Of a stretch of 21,639 nt of DNA, positions 5,945 through 14,081 are shown piece after piece. The stretch's first letter is position 1. Every line of letters starts with the position of its first letter. A program made the translations under genes and the position numbers. The notes beneath the pieces are model-generated. The model worked only from the letters and a program-made list of their open reading frames with translations, ran no database searches and was not told the origin of the DNA. The DNA comes from Pseudomonadota bacterium (GTDB taxonomy: Bacteria > Pseudomonadota > Alphaproteobacteria > Sphingomonadales > Sphingomonadaceae): positions 1-21,639 of the forward strand of contig CAUJJQ010000076.1 of the NCBI GenBank assembly GCA_963205285.1, written 5' to 3'.

Positions 5945-7513
5945 TCAGTTCACCGGCGCGCGCGCGCGATAGGATAATGCTTCGGCGATATGGACGCGCC
6001 CGACATCGGCTGACCCCGCCAGATCGGCGATGGTGCGCGCCACCCGCAGCACCCGCGTATAGCCGCGTGCAGAGAGGCGCAATGCGCCCATCGCCTGTGC
6101 CAGCAGCGCCTGTCCCGCCGCATCGGGGGTTGCCGCATCCTCCAGCCAAGCGCCATCCGCCACAGCATGGGACCGCGTGCCACTCGCACCATAGCGCGCG
6201 CTGTGCGTCTGGCGCGCGGCGGCGACCCGCGCGGCGACGGTGGCGCTGCCTTCCGAACGTGCGGGGGTGAGGAGGTCGGCGGCGCTCAACGCCTCCACCT
6301 CGACGCTAAGGTCAATCCGGTCGAGCAATGGCCCCGACACCCGCGCCTGATAATCCGCCGCACAGCGCGGCGCGCGCGAACAGGCGCGGCTGGCATCGGC
6401 CAGATAACCGCAGCGGCACGGGTTCATCGCCGCCACCAATTGGACCCGCGCGGGGTAGCGGACATGGGCATTGGCGCGCGCGACGCTGACCACGCCAGCC
6501 TCCAGCGGTTGGCGCAGGCTGTCGAGCACCGCGCGCTGAAATTCGGGCAATTCGTCGAGGAACAATACCCCCAGATGCGCGAGGCTGACCTCCCCCGGCC
6601 GGACGCGCAGCCCGCCGCCGACCAGCGCGGCCATCGACGCGCTATGGTGCGGGCTGCGGAACGGGCGCGCGCGCACCAACCGCCCACCGTCGAGCGAGCC
6701 TGCGACCGACGCAATCATCGACACTTCGAGCGCCTCTGCCGGGGTCAATTCGGGCAGGATACCCGGCAAACAGGCAGCCAGCATCGATTTGCCTGCCCCC
6801 GGCGGCCCGACCATCAGCAGATTATGCCCACCCGCCGCCGCGATTTCGAGCGCGCGGCGCGCAACCTCCTGCCCCTTGACATGGCAAAGGTCGTGCCGGT
6901 TCTGAGGGGCAGGTGCCGCCGTCGGCACGGGGGCGGGCAGATGCCCCGAATGATTGACATGGTTGAGCAATGCGGTGAGGTCGGGGGCGGCCACCACCTC
7001 CACCTCCCCCGCCCATGCAGCCTCCCCCCCCTGCACGGCTGGGCAAATCAACCCCTTTCCCTCCGCGCTGGCATGAAGCGCAGCGAGCAACACGCCGGGC
7101 GTCGGGGCCAATCGCCCATCCAGTCCCAATTCGCCCACCGCAATATAAGAGGCGAGGAATTCAGCATCGACCACCCCCATCGCGCCGAGCAAAGCGAGCG
7201 CAATCGGCAGGTCGTAATGCGACCCTTCCTTGGGAATGTCGGCAGGCGACAGGTTGACGGTAATCCGCTTTGGCGGCAGCGCGAGGCCGACCGCCTGCAT
7301 CGCCGCGCGCACCCGTTCGCGGCTTTCGGCCACCGCTTTGTCGGGCAAGCCGACAATGATAAATGCGGGGATGCCCGGCGCAATCTGGCACTGCACCTCC
7401 ACCCCCAGAGCGTCCAGCCCGATAAATGCGGTGGTGGCAGCGATGGCGGTGATAGGGTGAATCCTTTTCATCCCGTGCATGGGCTGCGGGCCGGTTGCCC
7501 TATCGTCTGACAC
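5945..7513 (-). CDS. comM: ComM/YifB-family Mg chelatase-like AAA+ ATPase
   Basis: This 522-residue protein is full length for ComM, the hexameric helicase that promotes branch migration during integration of DNA taken up by natural transformation. The N-terminal Lon-protease-like domain carries GLPDKAVAESRERVRAAM (residues 55-72) and KRITVNLSPADIPKEGSHYD (82-101). Walker A is GPPGAGKS (236-243) and Walker B VLFLDELPEF (316-325). The cysteine-rich MNPCRCGYLAD segment and SGPLLDRIDL follow, then the C-terminal helical Mg-chelatase domain. The GTG at 7513 gives the longest form; ATGs at 7480 and 7471 (MKRIHPITAI) are equally plausible, since the family usually begins close to the latter. It is transcribed alone, convergent to the catabolic cluster and divergent from the exported ClpP-like gene. 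Confidence 0.93.
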   Translation of the reverse strand: MSDDRATGPQPMHGMKRIHPITAIAATTAFIGLDALGVEVQCQIAPGIPAFIIVGLPDKAVAESRERVRAAMQAVGLALPPKRITVNLSPADIPKEGSHYDLPIALALLGAMGVVDAEFLASYIAVGELGLDGRLAPTPGVLLAALHASAEGKGLICPAVQGGEAAWAGEVEVVAAPDLTALLNHVNHSGHLPAPVPTAAPAPQNRHDLCHVKGQEVARRALEIAAAGGHNLLMVGPPGAGKSMLAACLPGILPELTPAEALEVSMIASVAGSLDGGRLVRARPFRSPHHSASMAALVGGGLRVRPGEVSLAHLGVLFLDELPEFQRAVLDSLRQPLEAGVVSVARANAHVRYPARVQLVAAMNPCRCGYLADASRACSRAPRCAADYQARVSGPLLDRIDLSVEVEALSAADLLTPARSEGSATVAARVAAARQTHSARYGASGTRSHAVADGAWLEDAATPDAAGQALLAQAMGALRLSARGYTRVLRVARTIADLAGSADVGRVHIAEALSYRARAPVN

Positions 7514-7514
7514 G

Positions 7515-7526
7515 GGGCTTAAGCCC
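7515..7526. promoter_or_regulatory. Perfect 12-base palindrome at the comM start
   Basis: GGGCTTAAGCCC is a perfect palindrome immediately upstream of the GTG form of comM. Flanking GACA and TGTC extend it as an imperfect inverted repeat. If translation begins at the downstream ATGs, the palindrome lies in the 5' leader, where it could bind a dimeric regulator or fold as a hairpin. No factor can be named. The rest of the 136-base divergent gap (7514-7649) shows no gene. Confidence 0.3.
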
Positions 7527-7649
7527 TGTCGAGGGGGTGGCTGTGCGGCGGAATACTGCCCCGATAAGCATCCAAAAAATCAAGGTTAATTGGCATTTGA
7601 CCGCCCCTGTTGGGATGGTCGCAAGCACGCGCGCGGCAATGTGGGCAGC

Positions 7650-8453
7650 ATGATGGCCCGCGAATCACGCCTTTTTTCTGTTCCGACGTTGTTTCTGGCG
7701 CTGGGGGCATTGCTGCTTGCCCAGCCGGCCACAGCACAGATCAGCGTTGATAGTGGCATTTATGATGATGCCAGCCTGACAGTCAGCGAACAAAGCGACA
7801 GCGGTTGGGTAATTGTCGACGATGGGGGCAAATCCCCCGCCACCAAGGGCGATGCCGCACAACGCTTTGCGGGCGATTGGATCAATGAAAATGCCGTCGA
7901 TGAAGCTGCGATCGCACCATCGCGCACCCCCATTTATGCCGCTGGCCCATTTTACCTAATCAGCGCCGACACCGTCGAAATGATCGGCACGGTCGATAGC
8001 GACAGCCCCGCCGCCTTTGCCCGCATGCTGGCGCGCTATCCCACCATCCGCCGCCTTGTCATGGTCGATTGCCCCGGATCGGTCGATGAGGATGCCAACC
8101 GCCTGCTCGCCCGTGCGGTGCGCCACGCGGGGCTGACCACCATCGTTCCTGCAGGTGGTTCGGTGCGTTCGGGCGCTGTTGACCTGTTCCTCGCCGGGCG
8201 CGAACGTCTGGCGGCAGCAAATGCCGAATTTGGCGTCCATGCGTGGCAGGATGCCGATGGCCATGGCCCGGCAGACTTTGCCGCCAATGATCCGGTCAAT
8301 CAGGGCTATATTGATTATTATCGCGAAATGGGGATGACCATCGATGCTGCCAGTCGTTTTTATGCATTGACCAACGCCACCCCGTTCAATTCGGTGCGTT
8401 ACCTGAGCGCAAACGACATGGCGCAATTGGGTTTGGCGCAAATCGGCGCGTGA
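7650..8453 (+). CDS. Exported ClpP/crotonase-fold protein (COG3904-like)
   Basis: The 267-residue product starts with a signal peptide: a charged MMARESR, a hydrophobic core about residues 9-24, and a likely cut after ATA or ATAQ (27-30). The mature part resembles periplasmic ClpP-like proteins of the COG3904 type. FYLISADTVEMIGTVDSDSP opens the fold, LARYPTIRRLVMVDCPGSVD is the strand-turn, and VPAGGSVRSGAVDLFLAG (167-183) aligns with the serine-nucleophile loop (S174). FGVHAW supplies H197. A later aspartate (D203 or nearby) could complete a triad. A low-complexity acidic segment (31-90) precedes the domain. An in-frame start at 7590 is open but would bury the signal peptide, so 7650 (or 7653) is preferred; there is no strong ribosome site. 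Whether it is an active peptidase is unknown. It is divergent from comM and lies 109 bases before rpmH. Confidence 0.6.
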   Translation: MMARESRLFSVPTLFLALGALLLAQPATAQISVDSGIYDDASLTVSEQSDSGWVIVDDGGKSPATKGDAAQRFAGDWINENAVDEAAIAPSRTPIYAAGPFYLISADTVEMIGTVDSDSPAAFARMLARYPTIRRLVMVDCPGSVDEDANRLLARAVRHAGLTTIVPAGGSVRSGAVDLFLAGRERLAAANAEFGVHAWQDADGHGPADFAANDPVNQGYIDYYREMGMTIDAASRFYALTNATPFNSVRYLSANDMAQLGLAQIGA

Positions 8454-8457
8454 ACGG

Positions 8458-8486
8458 TTGACTTTGACGCGCGAATCCCTTAGCGG
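8458..8486 (+). promoter_or_regulatory. Candidate sigma70 promoter for the rpmH operon
   Basis: A consensus-like -35 box TTGACT (8458-8463) is followed after 17 bases by a weak -10 box TAGCGG (8481-8486). An overlapping second TTGACG begins at 8464. Transcription would start near 8493 and leave a leader of about 70 bases before rpmH. The position, in the only gap before this conserved operon, is the main support. Confidence 0.35.
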
Positions 8487-8562
8487 CGCGGCCTGATTTG
8501 AACGGTGTGCCCTGTTGGCACCTGCTTCACCCCTGTAATTTGAAAGAGACGGATTTTTAGCC

Positions 8563-8697
8563 ATGAAGCGCACCTTCCAGCCCAGCAATCTGGTTCGCGC
8601 CCGCCGCCACGGGTTCCGTTCGCGCATGGCAACGGTCGGTGGCCGCGCGGTTATTCGTGCCCGTCGCGCCCGTGGCCGCAAGCGCCTGTCGGCCTGA
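8563..8697 (+). CDS. rpmH: 50S ribosomal protein L34
   Basis: This is a complete 44-residue L34, a small very basic protein of the large ribosomal subunit. It begins [20 protein letters not shown], continues [20 protein letters not shown] and ends RLSA, which is the family pattern in full. AGAG lies about 14 bases before the ATG, and the leader carries a candidate promoter. It is the first gene of the conserved rpmH-rnpA-yidD-yidC-engB run. The rnpA reading frame opens inside it on the same strand. Confidence 0.98.
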   Translation: MKRTFQPSNLVRARRHGFRSRMATVGGRAVIRARRARGRKRLSA

Positions 8698-9094
8698 GCC
8701 GATTACGCTGCGCCGCCTGACGCGGCGTTCCCAATTCCTCGCGGTTAATGCGGGCGTCCGGGTGCCGGGCCCCGCATTTCTGCTGCTTGTCCAGCCGCGC
8801 GGTGATGCTGATGGGGATGACGCGGGATATGGCATTACCGCAACCAAAAAACTTGGCAATGCGGTGGTGCGTAACCGGGCCAAACGGCGGCTGCGCGCGC
8901 TGATCCGCGAAATTTTCCCGCAACATGGCCTCTCGGGCTGCGACCATGTGCTGATTGCTCGCAATGATGTGCTCAGCGCAGATTTTGCCCGATTGCGCGC
9001 CGATATGGCCAAATCACTGCGAAAAGCGCAGGCACGGCTCGATAGTCGCCTTGAAGAAGTGAGGTCGGCCACCCAAGTGCAAAAACCATGTTAG
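8639..9094 (+). CDS. rnpA: Ribonuclease P protein component
   Basis: This is the basic protein subunit that helps RNase P RNA bind and cleave pre-tRNA 5' leaders. The conserved RNR region is present as [19 protein letters not shown], preceded by YGITATKKL. Homology to other RnpA proteins begins at about [16 protein letters not shown] (base 8702). No ATG exists near that point. The candidates are GTG codons at 8639, 8657 and 8672, all inside rpmH in another frame, or a rare ATT at 8702. The coordinates give the longest form (151 residues); the true protein may be 20 or so residues shorter. The stop overlaps the yidD start by 7 bases, so the genes are translationally coupled. Confidence 0.92.
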   Translation: MAARLFVPVAPVAASACRPEPITLRRLTRRSQFLAVNAGVRVPGPAFLLLVQPRGDADGDDAGYGITATKKLGNAVVRNRAKRRLRALIREIFPQHGLSGCDHVLIARNDVLSADFARLRADMAKSLRKAQARLDSRLEEVRSATQVQKPC

Positions 9095-9300
9095 CACGCG
9101 TGCTCATCCTCCTCGCCCGGGCGTGGCAAATCGGCCCGTCGCGCGTGCTGCCGCCGTCCTGCCGCTATCAGCCGAGCTGTTCGGCCTATGCGATAACCGC
9201 GCTCCGGCGCTATGGCGCATTCAAGGGTGGATGGTTGGCGATGAAGCGGCTATTGCGCTGCCACCCTTGGGGCGGCCATGGCTATGACCCCGTACCTTGA
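9088..9300 (+). CDS. yidD: Membrane protein insertion efficiency factor YidD
   Basis: This 70-residue protein has the family core CRYQPSCSAYAITALRRYG (about residues 26-44), with its paired cysteines, and ends GGHGYDPVP. YidD is a small amphipathic protein at the inner face of the membrane that helps YidC insert proteins. The N-terminus [19 protein letters not shown] fits the amphipathic anchor. The ATG overlaps the end of rnpA. Its place between rnpA and yidC is conserved across bacteria. Confidence 0.97.
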   Translation: MLARVLILLARAWQIGPSRVLPPSCRYQPSCSAYAITALRRYGAFKGGWLAMKRLLRCHPWGGHGYDPVP

Positions 9301-9333
9301 CGATACTCCTGCCCCCAGAAAAGGCCCGCAACC

Positions 9334-11046
9334 GTGGACGATAAACGCAATATTATTTTGGCGACACTGGTTGCCGCGCTGATTCTGTTCGGCTGGCCAA
9401 TGGTGATGGGCAAATTTTTCCCCGAAGCGGTCAAAAATACGCCCGCTGCGACCGCGAACACCACCAGCCCCACCGCAGCGGAGGCGGGGGCACCCACAGC
9501 GCCGGTTGCGAGCGCGCCGCGCGCACAGAATCTGACCGCTGCATTGGCGAGCGGCGGGCGCGTCTCCATCGAAACGCCCACGCTGCGCGGGTCTATCAAC
9601 CTCACCGGCGCGCGGGTCGATGATCTGCTGCTGCTGGATTACAGCCAGACGATTGATCGCGGCAGTCCGCCGGTACGGCTGTTTGCGCCGGGCGGCACGG
9701 CGCGCGCCTATTTCGCGGGCGCTGGCTGGACGGGCACAGGTGCGCCCAATGCGGCAACGGTCTGGAGCGCGCCAGCTGGCGCACGTTTGACACCAACGAC
9801 CCCCGTCACGCTCACCACCACCAATGCCGCCGGGCAAAGCTTTGCCATCACCTTGTCGGTCGACGCGCAATATATGTTCACCATCCGCCAGAGCGTGACC
9901 AACGGCGCGGCAACGCCGGTTGCGCTGCGCCCCTATAATTATCTGACCCGCATGGGCACATCGCCCGACCCCGACACCTATACCATCAACACCGGTGCGA
10001 TGGGCGTGTTCGACGGGACGGCGGCATGGTTCAACAATGCCGAAATCGACGATGCACCCAGTGCCACGCTGACCCATCAGAGCAGGGGCGGATGGCTGGG
10101 CTTTACCGACCATTTCTGGCTGGGCGCGATCATTCCGGCACAAAACCAGCCGGTTGAAACCAGCTTTCGCCGTGCAACAGGCGGCCTCTATCAAGCTGAT
10201 TTTGCGGGCGCTGAACGCATAATCGCGCCGGGGCAATCGCTCAGCCAAACCAGTCGCCTTTTCGCCGGGGCCAAGGAAACCCGCCTGCTCGACCATTATA
10301 CCGACCAGGCCGGCGTCACCCTGCTCGACCGGGCGACCGATTGGGGCTGGTTCGCGGTCATTGCCAAGCCGATTTTCTATCTGCTCGACTGGCTGTTTCG
10401 GATGATCGGCAATTTCGGTCTGGCGATCATGTCGCTGACGCTCATCATCCGCGCCTTGATGTTCCCGATTGCGCAGAAACAATTCGCTTCCATGGCCGCG
10501 ATGCGCATCGTCCAGCCCAAGATGAAGGCGCTGCAGGAAAAATATGCGGATGATAAGCCGCGCCTGCAGCAGGAAATGATGGCGATGTACAAGCAGGAAA
10601 AAATCAACCCGCTCGCCGGGTGCCTGCCCATCCTCATCCAAATTCCGATTTTCTATGCGCTGTACAAATGTTTGATGCTGACGGTGGAAATGCGCCACCA
10701 GCCATTTTTCGGCTGGATCCACGACCTGTCCGCACCCGATCCCGCCAGCCTGATTACACTGGGCCAGCATTTTGGCATCGCGGTACCGGCATTTCTGGGG
10801 ATTGGCGTGCTCGCTGTCCTGCTCGGCATTTCGATGTGGGCGCAGTTCAAACTGAACCCGCCCGCGCCCGACCCGGTGCAGCAACAGGTTTTCGCCATCA
10901 TGCCGTGGATGCTGATGTTCGTCATGGCACCCTTTGCATCAGGGCTGCTGTTGTACTGGATCACCAACAATATGCTGACCATTGCACAGCAACGTCTGCT
11001 TTATTCGCGGTACCCCGAAATGAAGCAGGCAATGGCGAAAAGCTGA
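9334..11046 (+). CDS. yidC: Membrane protein insertase YidC
   Basis: This 570-residue protein is the inner-membrane insertase, working alone or with SecYEG. The N-terminal membrane segment (about 6-26, IILATLVAALILFGWPMVMG) is followed by a T/A/P-rich linker. A periplasmic beta-sandwich domain runs to about residue 330. The conserved insertase domain runs from WGWFAVIAKPIFYLLDWLF (about 336) to the C-terminus. It includes the groove arginine near residue 373 (TLIIRALMFPIAQKQF) and the cytoplasmic hairpin MKALQEKYADDKPRLQQEMM. The last membrane segment is GLLLYWITNNMLTIAQQRLL. The start is a GTG preceded by an AGAAAAGG ribosome site. The length suits Gram-negative YidC. The stop is 4 bases before the engB start codon. 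Confidence 0.98.
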   Translation: MDDKRNIILATLVAALILFGWPMVMGKFFPEAVKNTPAATANTTSPTAAEAGAPTAPVASAPRAQNLTAALASGGRVSIETPTLRGSINLTGARVDDLLLLDYSQTIDRGSPPVRLFAPGGTARAYFAGAGWTGTGAPNAATVWSAPAGARLTPTTPVTLTTTNAAGQSFAITLSVDAQYMFTIRQSVTNGAATPVALRPYNYLTRMGTSPDPDTYTINTGAMGVFDGTAAWFNNAEIDDAPSATLTHQSRGGWLGFTDHFWLGAIIPAQNQPVETSFRRATGGLYQADFAGAERIIAPGQSLSQTSRLFAGAKETRLLDHYTDQAGVTLLDRATDWGWFAVIAKPIFYLLDWLFRMIGNFGLAIMSLTLIIRALMFPIAQKQFASMAAMRIVQPKMKALQEKYADDKPRLQQEMMAMYKQEKINPLAGCLPILIQIPIFYALYKCLMLTVEMRHQPFFGWIHDLSAPDPASLITLGQHFGIAVPAFLGIGVLAVLLGISMWAQFKLNPPAPDPVQQQVFAIMPWMLMFVMAPFASGLLLYWITNNMLTIAQQRLLYSRYPEMKQAMAKS

Positions 11047-11050
11047 AAAG

Positions 11051-11719
11051 GTGAACAATACACCCCCCCCGAACGCTGAAGCACCCGATGCAGCAATGCT
11101 GGAAGAAACCGCGCGGCGGTTGTTTTCCGGCCGTGTCGATTTTCTGCTGTCGGCCCCGGCACTGGTGCATTTGCCCGCGCCCGACGTGCCCGAAATTGCC
11201 TTTGCTGGACGGTCAAATGTCGGCAAATCGACGCTGATCAACGCGCTGACCGGGCGCAAGGCGTTGGCGCGCGCGTCGAACACGCCGGGGCGAACGCAGG
11301 AGCTGAACATCTTTGAGGTCGGCAGCCCGACACTATTTCGCATCGTCGATATGCCCGGCTATGGCTATGCCGAAGCGCCCAAGACGGTGGTCAAGAAATG
11401 GCGTTTCCTGATCAATGATTATCTGCGCGGGCGCGCGGTGCTGAAACGGGCGATGCTGCTGGTTGATGCGCGTCACGGCCCCAAGCCTGTGGATGGGGAG
11501 ATTATGGACATGCTGGATACAGCGGCAGTCAGCTATCACCTCGTCCTTACCAAGGGGGACAAGATAAAGCCCAGCGCGCTCACCGACATGACCGCGCATT
11601 GCGCCGAATTTTTGCGGCGGCGGCCCGCCGCGCACCCAGTCATATTGCCCACCGCCGCTGAAACCGGCGAAGGGATAGCCGCATTGCGTGCCGCTGTGTT
11701 AAGCGCAGTGCAGGAATAA
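11051..11719 (+). CDS. engB: Ribosome biogenesis GTP-binding protein EngB/YihA
   Basis: This 222-residue TRAFAC-class GTPase is needed for large-subunit assembly. G1 is GRSNVGKS (residues 53-60); the switch I region is ARASNTPGRTQELNIF; G3 is DMPGYGYA; G4 is TKGD; and a G5-like PTAAETGEGI lies near the end. The GTG at 11051 gives an N-terminus of about 15 extra residues, but the AAAAGG sits directly against that codon, too close for normal ribosome binding. The ATG at 11096 (MLEETARRLFSGRVDF) is a reasonable alternative start. It is the last gene of the rpmH-yidC run. Confidence 0.97.
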   Translation: MNNTPPPNAEAPDAAMLEETARRLFSGRVDFLLSAPALVHLPAPDVPEIAFAGRSNVGKSTLINALTGRKALARASNTPGRTQELNIFEVGSPTLFRIVDMPGYGYAEAPKTVVKKWRFLINDYLRGRAVLKRAMLLVDARHGPKPVDGEIMDMLDTAAVSYHLVLTKGDKIKPSALTDMTAHCAEFLRRRPAAHPVILPTAAETGEGIAALRAAVLSAVQE

Positions 11720-11759
11720 GGGGCCGTGGCCCGCCGACAGTCATCAGGGGAGGCCGCAT

Positions 11760-12428
11760 ATGAAGCTCGTCATCGGGAACAAAGCCTATTCGAGTTGGTC
11801 GCTGCGCGGATGGCTGGCGGTAAAGGCGAGCGGGCTTGCCTTTGAAGAAGTAACTGTCCCCCTTTATGATGCCGATTGGGACAAAAGGCGGGAGGGGGAT
11901 GAATTTGCCCCATCCGCCGGGAAAGTCCCCATATTGTGGGATGGCGAAGATGTGGTGTGGGACTCTCTCGCCATCATCGAACATTTGAACGACAAGACCG
12001 ACGGAACGCGCGGTTTCTGGCCCGCCGATATGGCCGCGCGCGCCATGGCGCGTTCCATGGCGGCGGAAATGCATTCGAGCTTTGCTGCGCTGCGGCGCGA
12101 GCATAGCATGAATATCCGCCGCATGTTTCCACCCGCCCCGCTTTCCGCTGAAGTGGAGGCGGATGTCCAGCGCATCTTGCAACTATGGGCAGAGGCGCGC
12201 GCGCGATTTGGCGGCGATGGTGACTTTCTCTTTGGCGGGTGGAGCGCGGCGGACATGATGTTCGCCCCCGTCGTCACCCGTTTCATCACCTATCAGATAC
12301 CGGTGGCGCGATTTGCCCTCCCCTATATGCAGTCGGTCATTAGCCATCCGCATATGCAGGAATGGATTGGCGGCGCGCAGGCGGAAGAATGGGTGATCGA
12401 AAAATATGAAGGTCAGCCCGAAGCCTGA
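11760..12428 (+). CDS. Glutathione S-transferase family protein
   Basis: This 222-residue cytosolic GST-fold protein would conjugate glutathione to electrophiles or act in related thiol chemistry. The N-terminal thioredoxin-like domain starts MKLVIGNKAYSSWSLRGWL, where the SSWS segment supplies the likely catalytic serine. The glutathione gamma-glutamyl site is formed by KVPILWDGEDVVWDSLAI, with the cis-proline in VP and the acidic-serine pair DS. The C-terminal all-helical domain follows. A ribosome site (AGGGGAGG) lies 6 bases before the ATG. Its stop codon abuts, with no gap, the stop of the convergent cupin gene. Substrate not predictable. Confidence 0.92.
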   Translation: MKLVIGNKAYSSWSLRGWLAVKASGLAFEEVTVPLYDADWDKRREGDEFAPSAGKVPILWDGEDVVWDSLAIIEHLNDKTDGTRGFWPADMAARAMARSMAAEMHSSFAALRREHSMNIRRMFPPAPLSAEVEADVQRILQLWAEARARFGGDGDFLFGGWSAADMMFAPVVTRFITYQIPVARFALPYMQSVISHPHMQEWIGGAQAEEWVIEKYEGQPEA

Positions 12429-12893
12429 TTACCACATGCGTTTGGCGGCATAGGGGGTGCCGTCCTTGTGCGTGTAGCCATCGGGCGTGAACAGCATGTC
12501 AATGTCGCTATAGCCGCCATGGTCGCCCGCAACGCCGCCACCCATGACGACAAAAACGCATGGAACATCGCCTTCGTTGACCAGATGATGACCATTTTCC
12601 ACACCCTTGGGCCAGATGGCGATGTCGCCGGGGCGCATAATCTGTCGTCCGCCATCGTCGATCATCACCGCTTCGCCCGAAACCATGACCAGCATTTCAT
12701 CTTCGAGCGCGTGCCAGTGGCGCTGCGATGACCAGCCGCCCGGTTCCAGCTTCACATGACTGGCGGTAAAATCGCTGAGGCCGCCGACGGGCGCCAAGCG
12801 CCGAAACCAGCGTTTGGCCATCGGCGCATCAAAGGGGGCGGGGTAACCGGTCGCGTTGCGCGGTTCGATGGCTTGGACGTCGATTTTGGGCAT
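12429..12893 (-). CDS. Cupin-domain protein
   Basis: This 154-residue single-domain cupin has a complete metal site. Motif 1 is GWSSQRHWHALEDE through G73, giving H59, H61 and E66; motif 2 is GDIAIWPKGVENGH, giving H102 and ending at N106. It probably binds a divalent metal and may be a small-molecule isomerase, dioxygenase or sensor; function cannot be assigned. The start at 12893 is decided by an excellent ribosome site, AGGAGGAAAGCC just before the ATG. A longer open frame upstream runs antisense into dapE and is not used. It is divergent from dapE across 39 bases and meets the GST gene stop to stop. Confidence 0.88.
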   Translation of the reverse strand: MPKIDVQAIEPRNATGYPAPFDAPMAKRWFRRLAPVGGLSDFTASHVKLEPGGWSSQRHWHALEDEMLVMVSGEAVMIDDGGRQIMRPGDIAIWPKGVENGHHLVNEGDVPCVFVVMGGGVAGDHGGYSDIDMLFTPDGYTHKDGTPYAAKRMW

Positions 12894-12932
12894 GGCTTTC
12901 CTCCTGCCCCAAGCTAGGGTAGCGATACGCCG

Positions 12933-14081
12933 ATGAACAGCCCCACCTCGACCGACGTCACCACAATCGCCGCAGCCCTGATCGCCGCCAAAAGCGTCAG
13001 TCCCGCGCGCGGGCCTGTGTTTGACGTGCAGACCGAAGCGCTCGGCCCAATAGGATTTGCTATCACCCGCACCATCGATGGCGACGCCCCCGACGGGCCG
13101 GTGGAGAATATGATTGCGCTGCGTCAAGGAGCCATAGGTGCGCCGCACATCGCCTTTGCCGGCCATGTCGATGTCGTGCCCGAGGGGGATGGGTGGACGG
13201 GCGATGCCTTTACCCCGCGCATAGCCGATGGGCGGCTATATGGCCGGGGCGCGGCGGATATGAAGGGGGCGGTTGCTGCCTTTGTGGCCGCTGCCGCTGC
13301 GGTCCCTGCCGCTGCAGCGACGATCAGCCTGCTCATCACGGGGGATGAGGAGGGGCCGGCGATCCACGGCACCCGCGCGCTGATGCGCCATATGGCAACG
13401 GACAATGTGCGGCCTGATTATATATTGGTTGGCGAACCGTCGAGCACGACGATGCTGGGCGATACGGTGAAAATCGGGCGGCGCGGCAGCGTCAATATCT
13501 GGATCCATGTGCCGGGGCGCGAGGGGCATGTTGCCTACCCGCACCTTGCCGATAACCCCCTGCCCCGCCTTGTGGCCATATTGGCGGAAATTGACGCTAT
13601 CACGCTCGACAATGGCAATGATTTTTTCCAGGCATCGAACATTGAAATCACCACCATCGACGTTGGCAACACGGCAACCAATGTCATTCCAGCGGGGGTC
13701 GATGCGCGCCTGTCGATCCGTTTCAATGATCTGCACAAGGGTGCGGATCTGGCGGCGCGCATCACCGCCATCGTCCACGCCCATGCTCCCGACGCGCGGG
13801 TGACCCCGCTGATTTCGGGCGAAGCCTTTCGCACCCAGCCGGGACCGTGGGTCGATCTGGTCAGCGATTGCGTTGCGCAGGTGACGGGGCTTACCCCCGA
13901 ACGGTCGACCACAGGCGGCACGTCCGACGCGCGTTTCTTGCATGTGCTGGCGCCGATTGTTGAAATGGGGCTGCCCAATGCGACGATGCACAAGCGCGAT
14001 GAATCCGCCGCGATTGTCGACCTTGTCGCGCTATCCGAAATCTACCGCCGCATCATCCTTCGCGTCGCCGCTTTAGGATGA
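12933..14081 (+). CDS. dapE: Succinyl-diaminopimelate desuccinylase
   Basis: DapE hydrolyses N-succinyl-LL-2,6-diaminopimelate to LL-diaminopimelate and succinate, feeding lysine and peptidoglycan synthesis. The 382-residue protein has the M20 dizinc peptidase layout: GHVDVVPEGDGW (H78, D80), GRGAADMKG (bridging D109), GDEEGPAIHGT (E139/E140), GEPSS (E168), and the C-terminal MHKRDES (H353). STTGGTSDARFLH is the DapE substrate signature that distinguishes it from ArgE. The lid domain begins near HVAYPHLADNP. The start has no strong ribosome site. The 3' end overlaps the antisense smr-type gene by 29 bases. It is probably expressed from the short divergent gap shared with the cupin gene. Confidence 0.95.
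   Translation: MNSPTSTDVTTIAAALIAAKSVSPARGPVFDVQTEALGPIGFAITRTIDGDAPDGPVENMIALRQGAIGAPHIAFAGHVDVVPEGDGWTGDAFTPRIADGRLYGRGAADMKGAVAAFVAAAAAVPAAAATISLLITGDEEGPAIHGTRALMRHMATDNVRPDYILVGEPSSTTMLGDTVKIGRRGSVNIWIHVPGREGHVAYPHLADNPLPRLVAILAEIDAITLDNGNDFFQASNIEITTIDVGNTATNVIPAGVDARLSIRFNDLHKGADLAARITAIVHAHAPDARVTPLISGEAFRTQPGPWVDLVSDCVAQVTGLTPERSTTGGTSDARFLHVLAPIVEMGLPNATMHKRDESAAIVDLVALSEIYRRIILRVAALG

Noticed and set aside
6167..7510. 447-codon + strand open frame opposite comM
   Set aside because: It is antisense to a full-length ComM with Walker motifs, and its own translation has no recognisable domain.
9250..10884. 544-codon - strand open frame opposite yidC
   Set aside because: It is antisense to an unambiguous YidC, and the composition is typical of a shadow frame.
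11716..11740. GGGCC/GGCCC after engB as a terminator
   Set aside because: The loop would be only two bases and there is no T-run, so no terminator can be claimed.
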